Shown here: one piece after another, positions 1 to 5,853 of the stretch
How the letters are laid out: each line of letters opens with the position of its first letter
Numbering within the stretch: the stretch's first letter is position 1
NCBI GenBank assembly: GCA_020441735.1
Contig: JAGRLQ010000284.1
Location: 1-11,103, forward strand
DNA from: Nitratireductor sp.
Lineage (GTDB): Bacteria > Pseudomonadota > Alphaproteobacteria > Rhizobiales > Rhizobiaceae
Length of the DNA stretch: 11,103 bases
Direction of reading: 5' to 3'
Position numbers and translations under genes: made by a program
Notes under the pieces: generated by a model
What the model was told of the DNA's origin: nothing
The model's database searches: none
What the model saw: the letters and a program-made list of their open reading frames with translations, nothing else

Positions 1-92
1 GGCTTGACGTGGTCGGTCTTGACCACTGCCCAGAGCTGGCCGTTGTGTTCCAGCACATTGCCGGGCTTGATCTGGTTGCCGTTGATTTTCAT
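1..92 (-). CDS. efp: Elongation factor P, N-terminal part (truncated by window edge)
   Basis: Only the first 30 codons lie in the window; the gene runs off the left edge. The reverse-strand translation begins MKINGNQIKPGNVLEHNGQL and continues with WAVVKTDHVKP. This is the start of the EF-P KOW-like domain I (the MKxNGNxIxPGNVxEHxGxLW pattern of alphaproteobacterial EF-P). EF-P binds ribosomes stalled at polyproline stretches and promotes peptide-bond formation in the cytoplasm. The modifiable loop residue lies at or just beyond the visible end and cannot be judged. The ATG is at 92-90 with only a weak GGTGA-like Shine-Dalgarno upstream. The gene is divergent from the acyltransferase-like gene across about 190 bp. 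The family call is firm despite the short length. Confidence 0.9.
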   Translation of the reverse strand, partial: MKINGNQIKPGNVLEHNGQLWAVVKTDHVK

Positions 93-284
93 GGGTCACC
101 GTAACGGTTTGGATGGGCAGCGCAGAAGTGCCTTGGCACACTCCGCGCCGCAAGACAGCGCGATGGCGCAAGCAGATTTGCCACCGGCGCCATTTTTCGG
201 CCTGCAAGACCATAAAAGGGGCTGAAAGGCAAGTGGGACGGCATTTGCAATCGCGCCGCAACCGGTTAACGATGCCACACCGTC

Positions 285-1571
285 ATGGGGGCAGTTGCCG
301 GGGAGTACGCAGTGGGCGCACGCAGGAACGAAAACAATGCACTGAAGCAGGCAGCCATCCCCCTTCACGAACAGAAGTTCAGTCATCTGCAATGGTATCT
401 CCACCATGCAGAAAATACCGTTCATCTTGCCGCCGAGAGCGATGAAGCGCTGAGCGAAAACGATCTGCATGAGATCGCCGGCTGGTTCATGAAACTGGCA
501 CCACAGCTTCACTACCGGGCAGACGGGGCCGGTGAAGGACACCTTCCCTCCCCGGTAAACCCCGCAGCCATCTGCCACTATGAGAAAGTCGATAATCTGC
601 AGCAGGCACTGGAATGGGCCGTCAAGAACCATCCTGCCATCTATGCCGATCCCTCGCGCCCCAATTTCCGCGCTTACGGCTTCTGCCTGCGCAAGGCGAA
701 GAAAGGTGCGCCGCGCTCGCTATATGTCTGCTGCTCATCCCACGCCTTGATGGAGGGTTCGGAAAGCGCACGCATCATGCGCATGCGCCCGACCGTGCAT
801 CATGCCGAACGCGCACCGGCGAAGCTCGGCCTGTTGCAGAATGCCATGATCATGGCGGCAGGCCTTGTGCTTGCGCCGCTTCACCTCATTGCATCGGCCT
901 TCGACCGCCGGGATGTCACCCACGGCAACTGGGCCGTCATCGACATCAGCCGCAAGAGCATCAAGCAACTGGCCAGGCGCCATGGCGTGCGCCAGCGCAG
1001 CGTTCTTTTCTCCCTGCCACTCTACGGCCTGCATTTCGAGGAAAGCCTGCCCAACCCCGCGAAGAAGAAGCCACAGCTGATCAGCTATTCAACCCTGCCG
1101 GACACCAAGACCACGTTGGAGGATGCGGCGCTGAACCTGCGCATGCAGGTCGGGCGCATCCCGTCAGCTGAAAGTTTCGAAGCCCATCTGAAGGCCATCG
1201 ACACGGTACTGAACAAGGAAGACACAACCGAGATCTACAGCCAGGCATTCTACAACGCGATTCTCGGCGTGCACCGCGTGCTTCACCGCCTGTTCCCGGT
1301 CTTCTACCGTGGCCGCTTCTTTACCTATGTGCCTTATGATTTCGTGCTGTCGCTGCTGCCGCCGCACATTACCGGCGGCTGGTTCCGAAAACTGTTCAGG
1401 CGTTCCATCTTCTGTGGTTCCTATACGCCGGGCACCAATTCCTGCGTGTTCGTGCCCTATCTTGGTGGCTTCAGCCTCAACTTCTACGCTGACCCGAAAA
1501 TCCACGCCAACATGGACGCCTTCACCGCATTCCTCAAACAACAAGGCATCGATTGCCGCCGTGTCATCTGA
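285..1571 (+). CDS. WS/DGAT-like CoA-dependent acyltransferase superfamily protein (putative)
   Basis: A 428-residue protein of unnamed function that resembles the wax ester synthase/diacylglycerol acyltransferase (WS/DGAT) and condensation-domain superfamily. What is seen: a beta strand followed by SSHALMEG (residues 151-158), at the place and in the context of the catalytic HHxxxDG motif; a hydrophobic segment around 184-206; and a C-terminal part (about 378-420) with a GxNSCVFVPYLGGFSLNFYAD-type strand pair like the WS/DGAT C-domain. The second, catalytic His is kept (H153), but the first His is Ser and the Asp is Glu, so substrate and activity are uncertain. Length fits the family (about 450). 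No signal peptide is seen. The ATG at 285 has no good ribosome site; an in-frame GTG at 312, with GGGGAG at 300-305, may be the true start. It converges on the P450 gene with a 6-bp gap. Confidence 0.6.
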   Translation: MGAVAGEYAVGARRNENNALKQAAIPLHEQKFSHLQWYLHHAENTVHLAAESDEALSENDLHEIAGWFMKLAPQLHYRADGAGEGHLPSPVNPAAICHYEKVDNLQQALEWAVKNHPAIYADPSRPNFRAYGFCLRKAKKGAPRSLYVCCSSHALMEGSESARIMRMRPTVHHAERAPAKLGLLQNAMIMAAGLVLAPLHLIASAFDRRDVTHGNWAVIDISRKSIKQLARRHGVRQRSVLFSLPLYGLHFEESLPNPAKKKPQLISYSTLPDTKTTLEDAALNLRMQVGRIPSAESFEAHLKAIDTVLNKEDTTEIYSQAFYNAILGVHRVLHRLFPVFYRGRFFTYVPYDFVLSLLPPHITGGWFRKLFRRSIFCGSYTPGTNSCVFVPYLGGFSLNFYADPKIHANMDAFTAFLKQQGIDCRRVI

Positions 1572-1577
1572 AGGCTT

Positions 1578-2906
1578 CTAGCGAACGGAGAGGTGCCCGA
1601 TCACCGGACGGGCCGGGCGCAGCGTACCGTGAAATTCCAACTCCATCGGCGAAGGGTCTTCCAGCCGCCAGTCGAAATCGCGCGCAATCATGGCGATGGC
1701 AAGCGCCATTTCCACCATGGCAAAATGCTTTCCGAGACACATGCGCGCGCCAGCACCGAATGGCGCAAAGGCGCCGCGATGCAACAACCGCCCGGAAAGC
1801 GGTGTTTCCGGCGACGGCGCAAAAGCCTCCCCCGCCGGCCACCAGGCCTCGTTGCGCTGGGCAAGGAACGGACAGACGATCACCAGGCTGTTGGCCTTCA
1901 CGGGATACCCGTCAATGACACAATCCTCATTCGGCTGGCGTGCCATCATCGCCACCGGCGGATAAAGCCTGAGTGCTTCGTTCACTACCTCGGTTGCAGC
2001 CGGCAATAGATTTGCAACCGAATCCCGCCCTCCGGGGCGCGAAAGCCCGGCGGCCTCCTTCCGCAGTTGCTCAAGGACCTGCGGATGTTCCGGCAGTTGG
2101 TGCATCAGGAAGGTCATGGTACGGGCCGTGGTCTCGAAGCCGGCAAAATAAAGCGTGATGACCTCGTCACGCAGCATCTTCCGGTCATTGCCCTCGAGCG
2201 CTGAAAAGATCGTTCCGCTCATGCCGCCGGGTTTCGACTGTGACCTCGACTGGTCGATAAGCTCGTCGAGAAAACCGTCGATGACCGCCAGCGCGTGTTT
2301 GAACTTCCGGTTTTCTCTGGTGGGAACGAAAAGCGGCGGGCGGACCGGGTCGGCGGTGATGTCGGCAATGAAGGCGAATGCATATTCGAACGCATCGACG
2401 ATCTCATCATGGCCGCGCGTCAGGTCGATACCAAAAGCCGCAAGCGAGATGATTCGCATGGTGAGGCGGGTCATGGCATGACCGAAATCGACCGGCTTGC
2501 CGCTTTCAGCCAGCGCTTTGAGTTCCGCCATTCCGGCTTCGCAGGCATCATGAACCGAACCGGCATAATTGTTGATTGCGCCGGGAGAAAACACCGGATT
2601 GAGCCGCTGGCGCTGCGTTGTCCAGTTCTCCCGGTCGTTGGTTATCAGCCCGTCGCCCAGCAGCTTGCGCAGGCCGGAATAGGCAAGCCCCTTGCGCATG
2701 ATGCGGTTCTGCGTGACGAAAACCTCGTAGATCGCCTCGGGCGATGCAAAGAACCAGATGGCAAGCGGACCCAGCTTCAGCGAAATCGTGTCGCCGTGAA
2801 CAGCATGCATGTCGCGCCAGAACTGCATCGGATCGGCACGGCCCATGGCACGGAACGTGCGCAGAACCTCCATCCCCCTTGGCCCCGGTGCCTGCTTTAC
2901 GCTCAA
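1578..2906 (-). CDS. Cytochrome P450 monooxygenase
   Basis: A heme-thiolate monooxygenase that inserts one oxygen atom of O2 into an organic substrate using electrons from a redox partner not seen here. Numbering from the proposed TTG start at 2906 (442 aa): hinge PGPRG 7-11; C-helix WTTQR at 95-99; I-helix AGFETT at 255-260 for O2 activation; K-helix EALR (ExxR) at 310-313; heme loop FGAGARMCLG at 383-392, with C390 as the iron ligand. All core motifs are intact. The style is that of the CYP4/CYP102-like branch rather than the short camphor-type enzymes. The frame stays open to 3053, but the upstream 49 codons are repeat-rich, unlike any P450 N-terminus, and overlap the SDR gene. The TTG has GGGGGA 7 nt upstream and keeps the proline hinge; ATG at 2873 would lose it. 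No N-terminal membrane anchor is visible. It is probably co-transcribed with the SDR gene 119 bp upstream. Confidence 0.93.
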   Translation of the reverse strand: MSVKQAPGPRGMEVLRTFRAMGRADPMQFWRDMHAVHGDTISLKLGPLAIWFFASPEAIYEVFVTQNRIMRKGLAYSGLRKLLGDGLITNDRENWTTQRQRLNPVFSPGAINNYAGSVHDACEAGMAELKALAESGKPVDFGHAMTRLTMRIISLAAFGIDLTRGHDEIVDAFEYAFAFIADITADPVRPPLFVPTRENRKFKHALAVIDGFLDELIDQSRSQSKPGGMSGTIFSALEGNDRKMLRDEVITLYFAGFETTARTMTFLMHQLPEHPQVLEQLRKEAAGLSRPGGRDSVANLLPAATEVVNEALRLYPPVAMMARQPNEDCVIDGYPVKANSLVIVCPFLAQRNEAWWPAGEAFAPSPETPLSGRLLHRGAFAPFGAGARMCLGKHFAMVEMALAIAMIARDFDWRLEDPSPMELEFHGTLRPARPVIGHLSVR

Positions 2907-2936
2907 CCCGATTTCCCCCAACGCACCCGATTCCAA

Positions 2937-2979
2937 CCAGTGCTGCCCCAGTACCGCTCCAGTACTGCCCCCAGTACCG
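2937..2979. repeat. Four phased 9-bp repeats (CCAGTACYG) upstream of the P450 gene
   Basis: Plus-strand units are CCAGTGCTG (2937), CCAGTACCG (2948), CCAGTACTG (2959) and CCAGTACCG (2971), giving spacings of 11, 11 and 12 bp, about one helical turn each. The third unit contains the perfect palindrome CAGTACTG (2960-2967). The array ends 31 bp upstream of the proposed P450 start, between the SDR stop and the P450 start. Same-face spacing suggests a cooperative protein-binding site controlling the P450 gene, but a neutral short tandem repeat is also possible. Confidence 0.6.
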
Positions 2980-3025
2980 CATTGCTGCGACTGTACGCTA
3001 CTGACGCAGCAGTTCCAGACCTGAT

Positions 3026-4006
3026 TCAGATAAATCCCTCTGCCCGGTACCACGCATGGGCGTCGTCAATCGTTTGCGCCAGCGGCCTTGCCTCAAAACC
3101 CAGCTCGCGCTGCGCCTTCTCACAACAGCAATTGTCCCGGCTGTCACGCAGGATCACCAACGATTCACCGGTATAGCCGGGCGGAGAACGGGTAAGCTTG
3201 GATTTCAGCAGTTCCAAGGGCGCACCGAGACGAGCGACCTGCCAGGGTACGGCAAACCGCCTTTTTTGGATGCCGGCTGCCTTACCGCACAACGCCACCA
3301 GTTCGCTGATTGTCACCCAATGGCCGCAAAGCAGATATTGCCCGCTGGCTCTGGTCTGCAGCGCAGCGAGGATGGATTCTGCTACATCACGCGTGTCGAT
3401 CCAATCGAACCCGCCCTGAATGACCAGCGGTACGCCGCCGGAAAACACCCTGCACAGCATGCGCCCGGTTAGCGACGGTTTGAAATCATGGGGCCCGATG
3501 AACCCCGTCGGATTGAGGATGACGAGATCAAGACCCTTCACCGCCACTGCACGCACGGCATCCTCACCAGCTGCTTTTGAGCGGTCATAGGCGTGGGAGG
3601 TTTGATCCGCCCTGGGCGCGGTTTCATCCAATCTTGAAAGCTCCGGCGATGGCTTGAAGGCGTGGAACGAACTTATGTGAACGAGTTTGGCAACACCGGC
3701 CGCGAGGCAGGCTTCGGCCACATTCCTTGCGCCATCCACATTGGTGCGCGCTACCATGCCGTCGGGATCGCCGTTAATGGAAATGAGGCCTGCCAGATGC
3801 ACCACCGCATCAATCCCGTGAAAGGTTCTGCGTAGGGCCGGTGGGTCAAGGATGTCCACAGCAACCGGCTCAACCGCAAGCCCCTCCAATGCCTTCAGAT
3901 CGGATCGGGGATGGTATAGTGCCCGCACCTCAAATCCATGTGCCAGAAGTGCGCGAACGGTGGCAGCTCCGAGATGGCCGGTGGCGCCGGTAACCGCGAC
4001 CCGCAT
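3026..4006 (-). CDS. Extended short-chain dehydrogenase/reductase (NAD-dependent epimerase/dehydratase family)
   Basis: A 326-aa Rossmann-fold oxidoreductase of the extended or atypical SDR class, which includes dihydroflavonol-reductase-like, 3-beta-hydroxysteroid-dehydrogenase-like and nucleotide-sugar epimerase enzymes. Seen: the dinucleotide-binding motif TGATGHLG at 6-13, acidic residues after beta-2/beta-3 (D51), VVHLAG at 68-73, catalytic Ser in ISSFHAF (S112/S113), YDRSK with Y140 and K144, and the family-typical C-terminal ending KAQRELGF followed by the final W-Y helix. The substrate cannot be read from sequence. The start chosen is ATG 4006, which begins directly at the first strand and has GGAGG 7 nt upstream (4014-4018); the 30 codons of open frame before it are not SDR-like. 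It lies upstream of the P450 gene on the same strand, so the two may form one transcript. A Cys triplet (293-295) near the C-terminus is unusual. Confidence 0.9.
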   Translation of the reverse strand: MRVAVTGATGHLGAATVRALLAHGFEVRALYHPRSDLKALEGLAVEPVAVDILDPPALRRTFHGIDAVVHLAGLISINGDPDGMVARTNVDGARNVAEACLAAGVAKLVHISSFHAFKPSPELSRLDETAPRADQTSHAYDRSKAAGEDAVRAVAVKGLDLVILNPTGFIGPHDFKPSLTGRMLCRVFSGGVPLVIQGGFDWIDTRDVAESILAALQTRASGQYLLCGHWVTISELVALCGKAAGIQKRRFAVPWQVARLGAPLELLKSKLTRSPPGYTGESLVILRDSRDNCCCEKAQRELGFEARPLAQTIDDAHAWYRAEGFI

Positions 4007-4025
4007 TGCACGTCCTCCCCTCCGC

Positions 4026-4054
4026 TCATAATTGCGACTCTGAAAGCAGGGCAA
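4026..4054 (-). promoter_or_regulatory. Possible promoter for the SDR-P450 genes
   Basis: On the minus strand, TTGCCC (4054-4049) and TTATGA (4031-4026) are separated by 17 bp, just upstream of the SDR ribosome site. The upstream secreted-protein gene is closed by a terminator at 4111-4139, so the SDR gene should have its own promoter in this gap. The hexamers match the consensus only moderately and the leader would be very short. Confidence 0.3.
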
Positions 4055-4110
4055 GTTTGGCAGAGGACCGGATGGAAGCATAGTCCGCGGCAACAACAGG
4101 CAGGCATAAG

Positions 4111-4139
4111 AAAACCCCGGCGCTTGGCACCGGGGTTTT
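4111..4139 (-). terminator. Intrinsic terminator of the secreted repeat-protein gene
   Basis: AAAACCCCGG (4111-4120) pairs perfectly with CCGGGGTTTT (4130-4139) around a 9-nt loop. It begins 28 bp past the stop codon of the minus-strand gene at 4168. On the minus strand the GC stem is followed by TTTT, as expected for a rho-independent terminator. The plus strand also ends in TTTTGTTTCTTT, so it could work in both directions. It separates this gene from the SDR gene. Confidence 0.85.
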
Positions 4140-4167
4140 GTTTCTTTGAAGGTTTGTCTGCTGTGGC

Positions 4168-4479
4168 TTAACGCAGGGAAGCGGGGATACCGTCCTGGTT
4201 TGCATCCAGACGGACTTCGAAGTCACCGGCAACACCGGTGAAACCGAAAGTGCCGGCATTGTTGGAAACCTGCATCAGGCTGGCCGGAACGCCGCCCTGA
4301 TTGGCGTCGACAGCGTTGCTGTAATCGCCGGCAACACCGGTAAAGCCGGAAACCTGAGTGAAGGAGGCTTCATAGCCTTTGTTGAGGCTGCCAGGAACAC
4401 CAAGCTGATTGGCATCAAGGGCGAAAGCCGACGTGGCGGTGGCGATGGAAACGATGAGGGTTGCGATAAGGGTTTTCAT
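4168..4479 (-). CDS. Small secreted protein with internal repeats, unrecognised family
   Basis: A 103-residue exported protein that I do not recognise. The N-terminus is a classic Sec signal peptide: MKT, then a hydrophobic core, then a TSAFA cleavage site at about residue 20. The mature part is made of 34-36-residue repeats. Each opens with [LV]DANQxG[VI]PxSL (three copies, ending DANQDGIPASLR at the C-terminus) and closes with GFTGVAGD[YF] (two copies), with Gly/Ser/Asn-rich linkers between. There are no Cys residues in the mature chain. The DANQxG turns recall Ca-binding DxNxDG loops, but only the third copy has the acidic fifth position. The start at 4479 has AAGGA 8 nt upstream (4488-4492); a longer reading to 4539 lacks a signal peptide at its end. 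A strong terminator follows, so it is probably a single-gene transcript. Periplasmic or extracellular location is inferred. Confidence 0.8.
   Translation of the reverse strand: MKTLIATLIVSIATATSAFALDANQLGVPGSLNKGYEASFTQVSGFTGVAGDYSNAVDANQGGVPASLMQVSNNAGTFGFTGVAGDFEVRLDANQDGIPASLR
4226..4341. repeat. Intragenic direct repeat, 102-bp period
   Basis: The 14-mer CCGGCAACACCGGT occurs at 4226-4239 and again at 4328-4341, exactly 102 bp (34 codons) apart. It encodes the TGVAG part of the two GFTGVAGD units of the secreted protein. In-frame spacing suggests the gene grew by internal duplication. Confidence 0.8.
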
Positions 4480-4584
4480 GGTTGTGTTCCTTTCGGTTTG
4501 ATTTGCCCCGGATGAAATGGTTGAGGGGCGGTTGATCATGTGCCGGAAGGAGGTAGCACCCGGGTCCCGAACCCCTGCCCCGTT

Positions 4585-4607
4585 GGGGAGGGAGGGGGAT
4601 GGGCGGG
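4585..4607 (+). other. G-quadruplex motif
   Basis: Five G-runs follow each other with loops of one or two bases on the plus strand: 4585-4588 (4 G), 4590-4592 (3), 4594-4598 (5), 4601-4603 (3) and 4605-4607 (3). This satisfies the standard intramolecular G4 pattern with a spare run. It lies about 105-130 bp upstream of the minus-strand secreted-protein start, with the G-rich strand as that gene's template strand. Further G-runs follow to about 4651. Confidence 0.7.
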
Positions 4608-4672
4608 CCTTGGGAGGAGAGGCCCTCGGGGCTGGAAGGGAGAACCGGGGGCTACTTCCTTCCGACGCCCTG

Positions 4673-4709
4673 GAAGTTAGAAAACTTCGCTTTCACTTGG
4701 AAATGAAAG
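4673..4709. repeat. Two adjacent short hairpins
   Basis: GAAGTT (4673-4678) pairs with AACTTC (4683-4688) around a 4-nt AGAA loop. Directly after it, CTTTCA (4690-4695) pairs with TGAAAG (4704-4709) around 8 nt. Both are perfect but short. They could be operator half-sites or transcript hairpins in the leader of the minus-strand secreted-protein gene; there is no direct evidence for either. Confidence 0.4.
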
Positions 4710-4810
4710 GACAGCGAGAAGTGCGTTACAGCCAGTCGCGAAAATGAGAGCGACCGTGAGCTGCCTGTTATCGAGGCGCTGGCGCTAACTTGGATATCCC
4801 GAGTGCAGGT

Positions 4811-4834
4811 AAAAACTATCCGCTTGGCCAGCGG
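4811..4834 (-). terminator. Possible intrinsic terminator overlapping the Sel1 gene end
   Basis: On the minus strand CCGCT (4834-4830) pairs with AGCGG (4824-4820) across a 5-nt loop. It is followed by ATAG and TTTTT (4815-4811), with the TAG being the Sel1 stop codon. The stem is only five pairs, so strength is doubtful, but the placement and T-run fit. Confidence 0.4.
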
Positions 4835-5853
4835 TTTGCCGCTTCAAGGCCCTTGGCAAGCAGCTTGCGGTCAATCGTATTGATGAAATCGTCGAGCCAG
4901 GTGTCGGCAAGTCCGGCACGCTTGGCCAGAATGTGCCATTTTGCCGCCTCGGCAGGATCGGCCTTTGTACCGACGCCCTGGGCATACATTTTGGCAAGCC
5001 GGTTGCGGGCGATCACATTGCCGCCCACCGCTGCCCGCTTCATCCACCCGAAACCCGCCTTGTCGTCCTTGACGCCATTGTAGCCATTGACCAGCCAGAT
5101 GCCGAGTTCGACCTGGGCGGTGTCGATTCCCGCTCTGGCCGCCTTCAGCATCCAGTCGAATGCCTTGTCCTCCTCCGGATAGCCCTTGATCTTGCCGCTC
5201 TGGTAGAGCTGCGACAGCACATAATAGGAATCGGCAACCCGGGCTCCGGCAGCCTGTTTGAGATAGGGCAGTGCCGCGCGCGCGCCGTTGGTCGTCGGCT
5301 GCTCGTCAAGAACGAGCTGGGCATAGTTGAAGGCGGCTGTCGCATGGCCGTCATCGGCAGCCAGTTTCAACAGCCGCTTTGCTTCCGCCTTGTCGGCAGC
5401 AACATGCTTGCCCTCGAGCAGCTTGACGGCATAGCCGAACTGCGCCTCACGGTCGCCATTGCCGGCGGCAATCTTGAACCAGGCGGCAGCTTCCTTCTCA
5501 TCACGGGGAACACCCAGCCCGCGGTCATAGAGTTCGGCAATCAGGGTCTGCGCCTTCGGGTCGCCAAGCCGGGCACGCGGCAGTGCCAGTTCGAAGGCCG
5601 TCAGATAATAGCCGCGCTGAAAGGCCCCGTAGGCCAGGTCGGCTTCCTCAACCTTAGCGGCAGGTTCGGTTCCGCCAAGCCGCTCTTCCAGGCTGGCTGC
5701 ACCATCTTCCACACCCGTTTCGGGGGTTTTGGGCGAGCCCTCCTGGGCAAATGCCGGAACCGCCAGCGCCAGCAGCGCCAAAGCCGCGATGCAGGCTCGC
5801 AGGAAGCTATTCTTCGTCTTCAAAACGCGGGGCATGTTCATCCAGTTCAGCAT
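4816..5853 (-). CDS. Exported Sel1-like (SLR/TPR-type) repeat protein
   Basis: A 345-aa protein with an N-terminal signal sequence: basic KTK-R region, hydrophobic core about 19-35, and AFA cleavage site after residue 36. A low-complexity acidic linker follows to about 70. Sel1-like repeats then run from about 98 to 315, with the typical A-x-x-x-L-G-x-x-Y and G-x-x-x-D-x-x-x-A-x-x-W-x-x-x-A-A pattern (for example AELYDRGLGVPRDEKEAAAW, AKMYAQGVGTKADPAEAAKW). Such solenoids are protein-interaction scaffolds, often in the periplasm or at the envelope; no enzyme activity is expected. The start at ATG 5853 has TAAGG upstream; ATG at 5841 or 5835 would also keep the signal peptide. The first codons overlap the end of the upstream ThiE-like gene by 47 bp, so the two are translationally linked. 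The partner is unknown. Confidence 0.88.
   Translation of the reverse strand: MLNWMNMPRVLKTKNSFLRACIAALALLALAVPAFAQEGSPKTPETGVEDGAASLEERLGGTEPAAKVEEADLAYGAFQRGYYLTAFELALPRARLGDPKAQTLIAELYDRGLGVPRDEKEAAAWFKIAAGNGDREAQFGYAVKLLEGKHVAADKAEAKRLLKLAADDGHATAAFNYAQLVLDEQPTTNGARAALPYLKQAAGARVADSYYVLSQLYQSGKIKGYPEEDKAFDWMLKAARAGIDTAQVELGIWLVNGYNGVKDDKAGFGWMKRAAVGGNVIARNRLAKMYAQGVGTKADPAEAAKWHILAKRAGLADTWLDDFINTIDRKLLAKGLEAANRWPSG

Larger units (their letters stand above)
4480..4815. other. 336-bp gene-free region upstream of the secreted-protein gene
   Basis: No convincing gene is seen here. A plus-strand open frame at 4517-4747 has the composition of translated G-rich spacer and no recognisable protein features. 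The region holds a CCCC-GTT-GGGG hairpin (4578-4588) running into a dense G-run tract, a GGGCCT/AGGCCC inverted repeat (4605-4610 with 4620-4625), and two small hairpins (4673-4709). The promoter of the minus-strand secreted-protein gene must lie in here, but I could not pick out credible -35/-10 hexamers. Confidence 0.6.

Noticed and set aside
1572..1577. Terminator between the convergent acyltransferase and P450 genes
   Set aside because: The gap is 6 bp and no GC stem followed by a T-run was found on either strand.
2937..2979. CRISPR array or replication iterons
   Set aside because: Units are only 9 bp with 2-3-bp gaps, far too short for CRISPR, and no replication gene or AT-rich segment is near.
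2295..3176. Plus-strand open frame (293 codons) opposite the P450 gene
   Set aside because: It is antisense to the conserved P450 core and runs into the SDR gene; no family features are seen.
4517..4747. Plus-strand open frame (76 codons) in the G-rich spacer
   Set aside because: The start has no ribosome site and the translation simply reflects purine-rich DNA.
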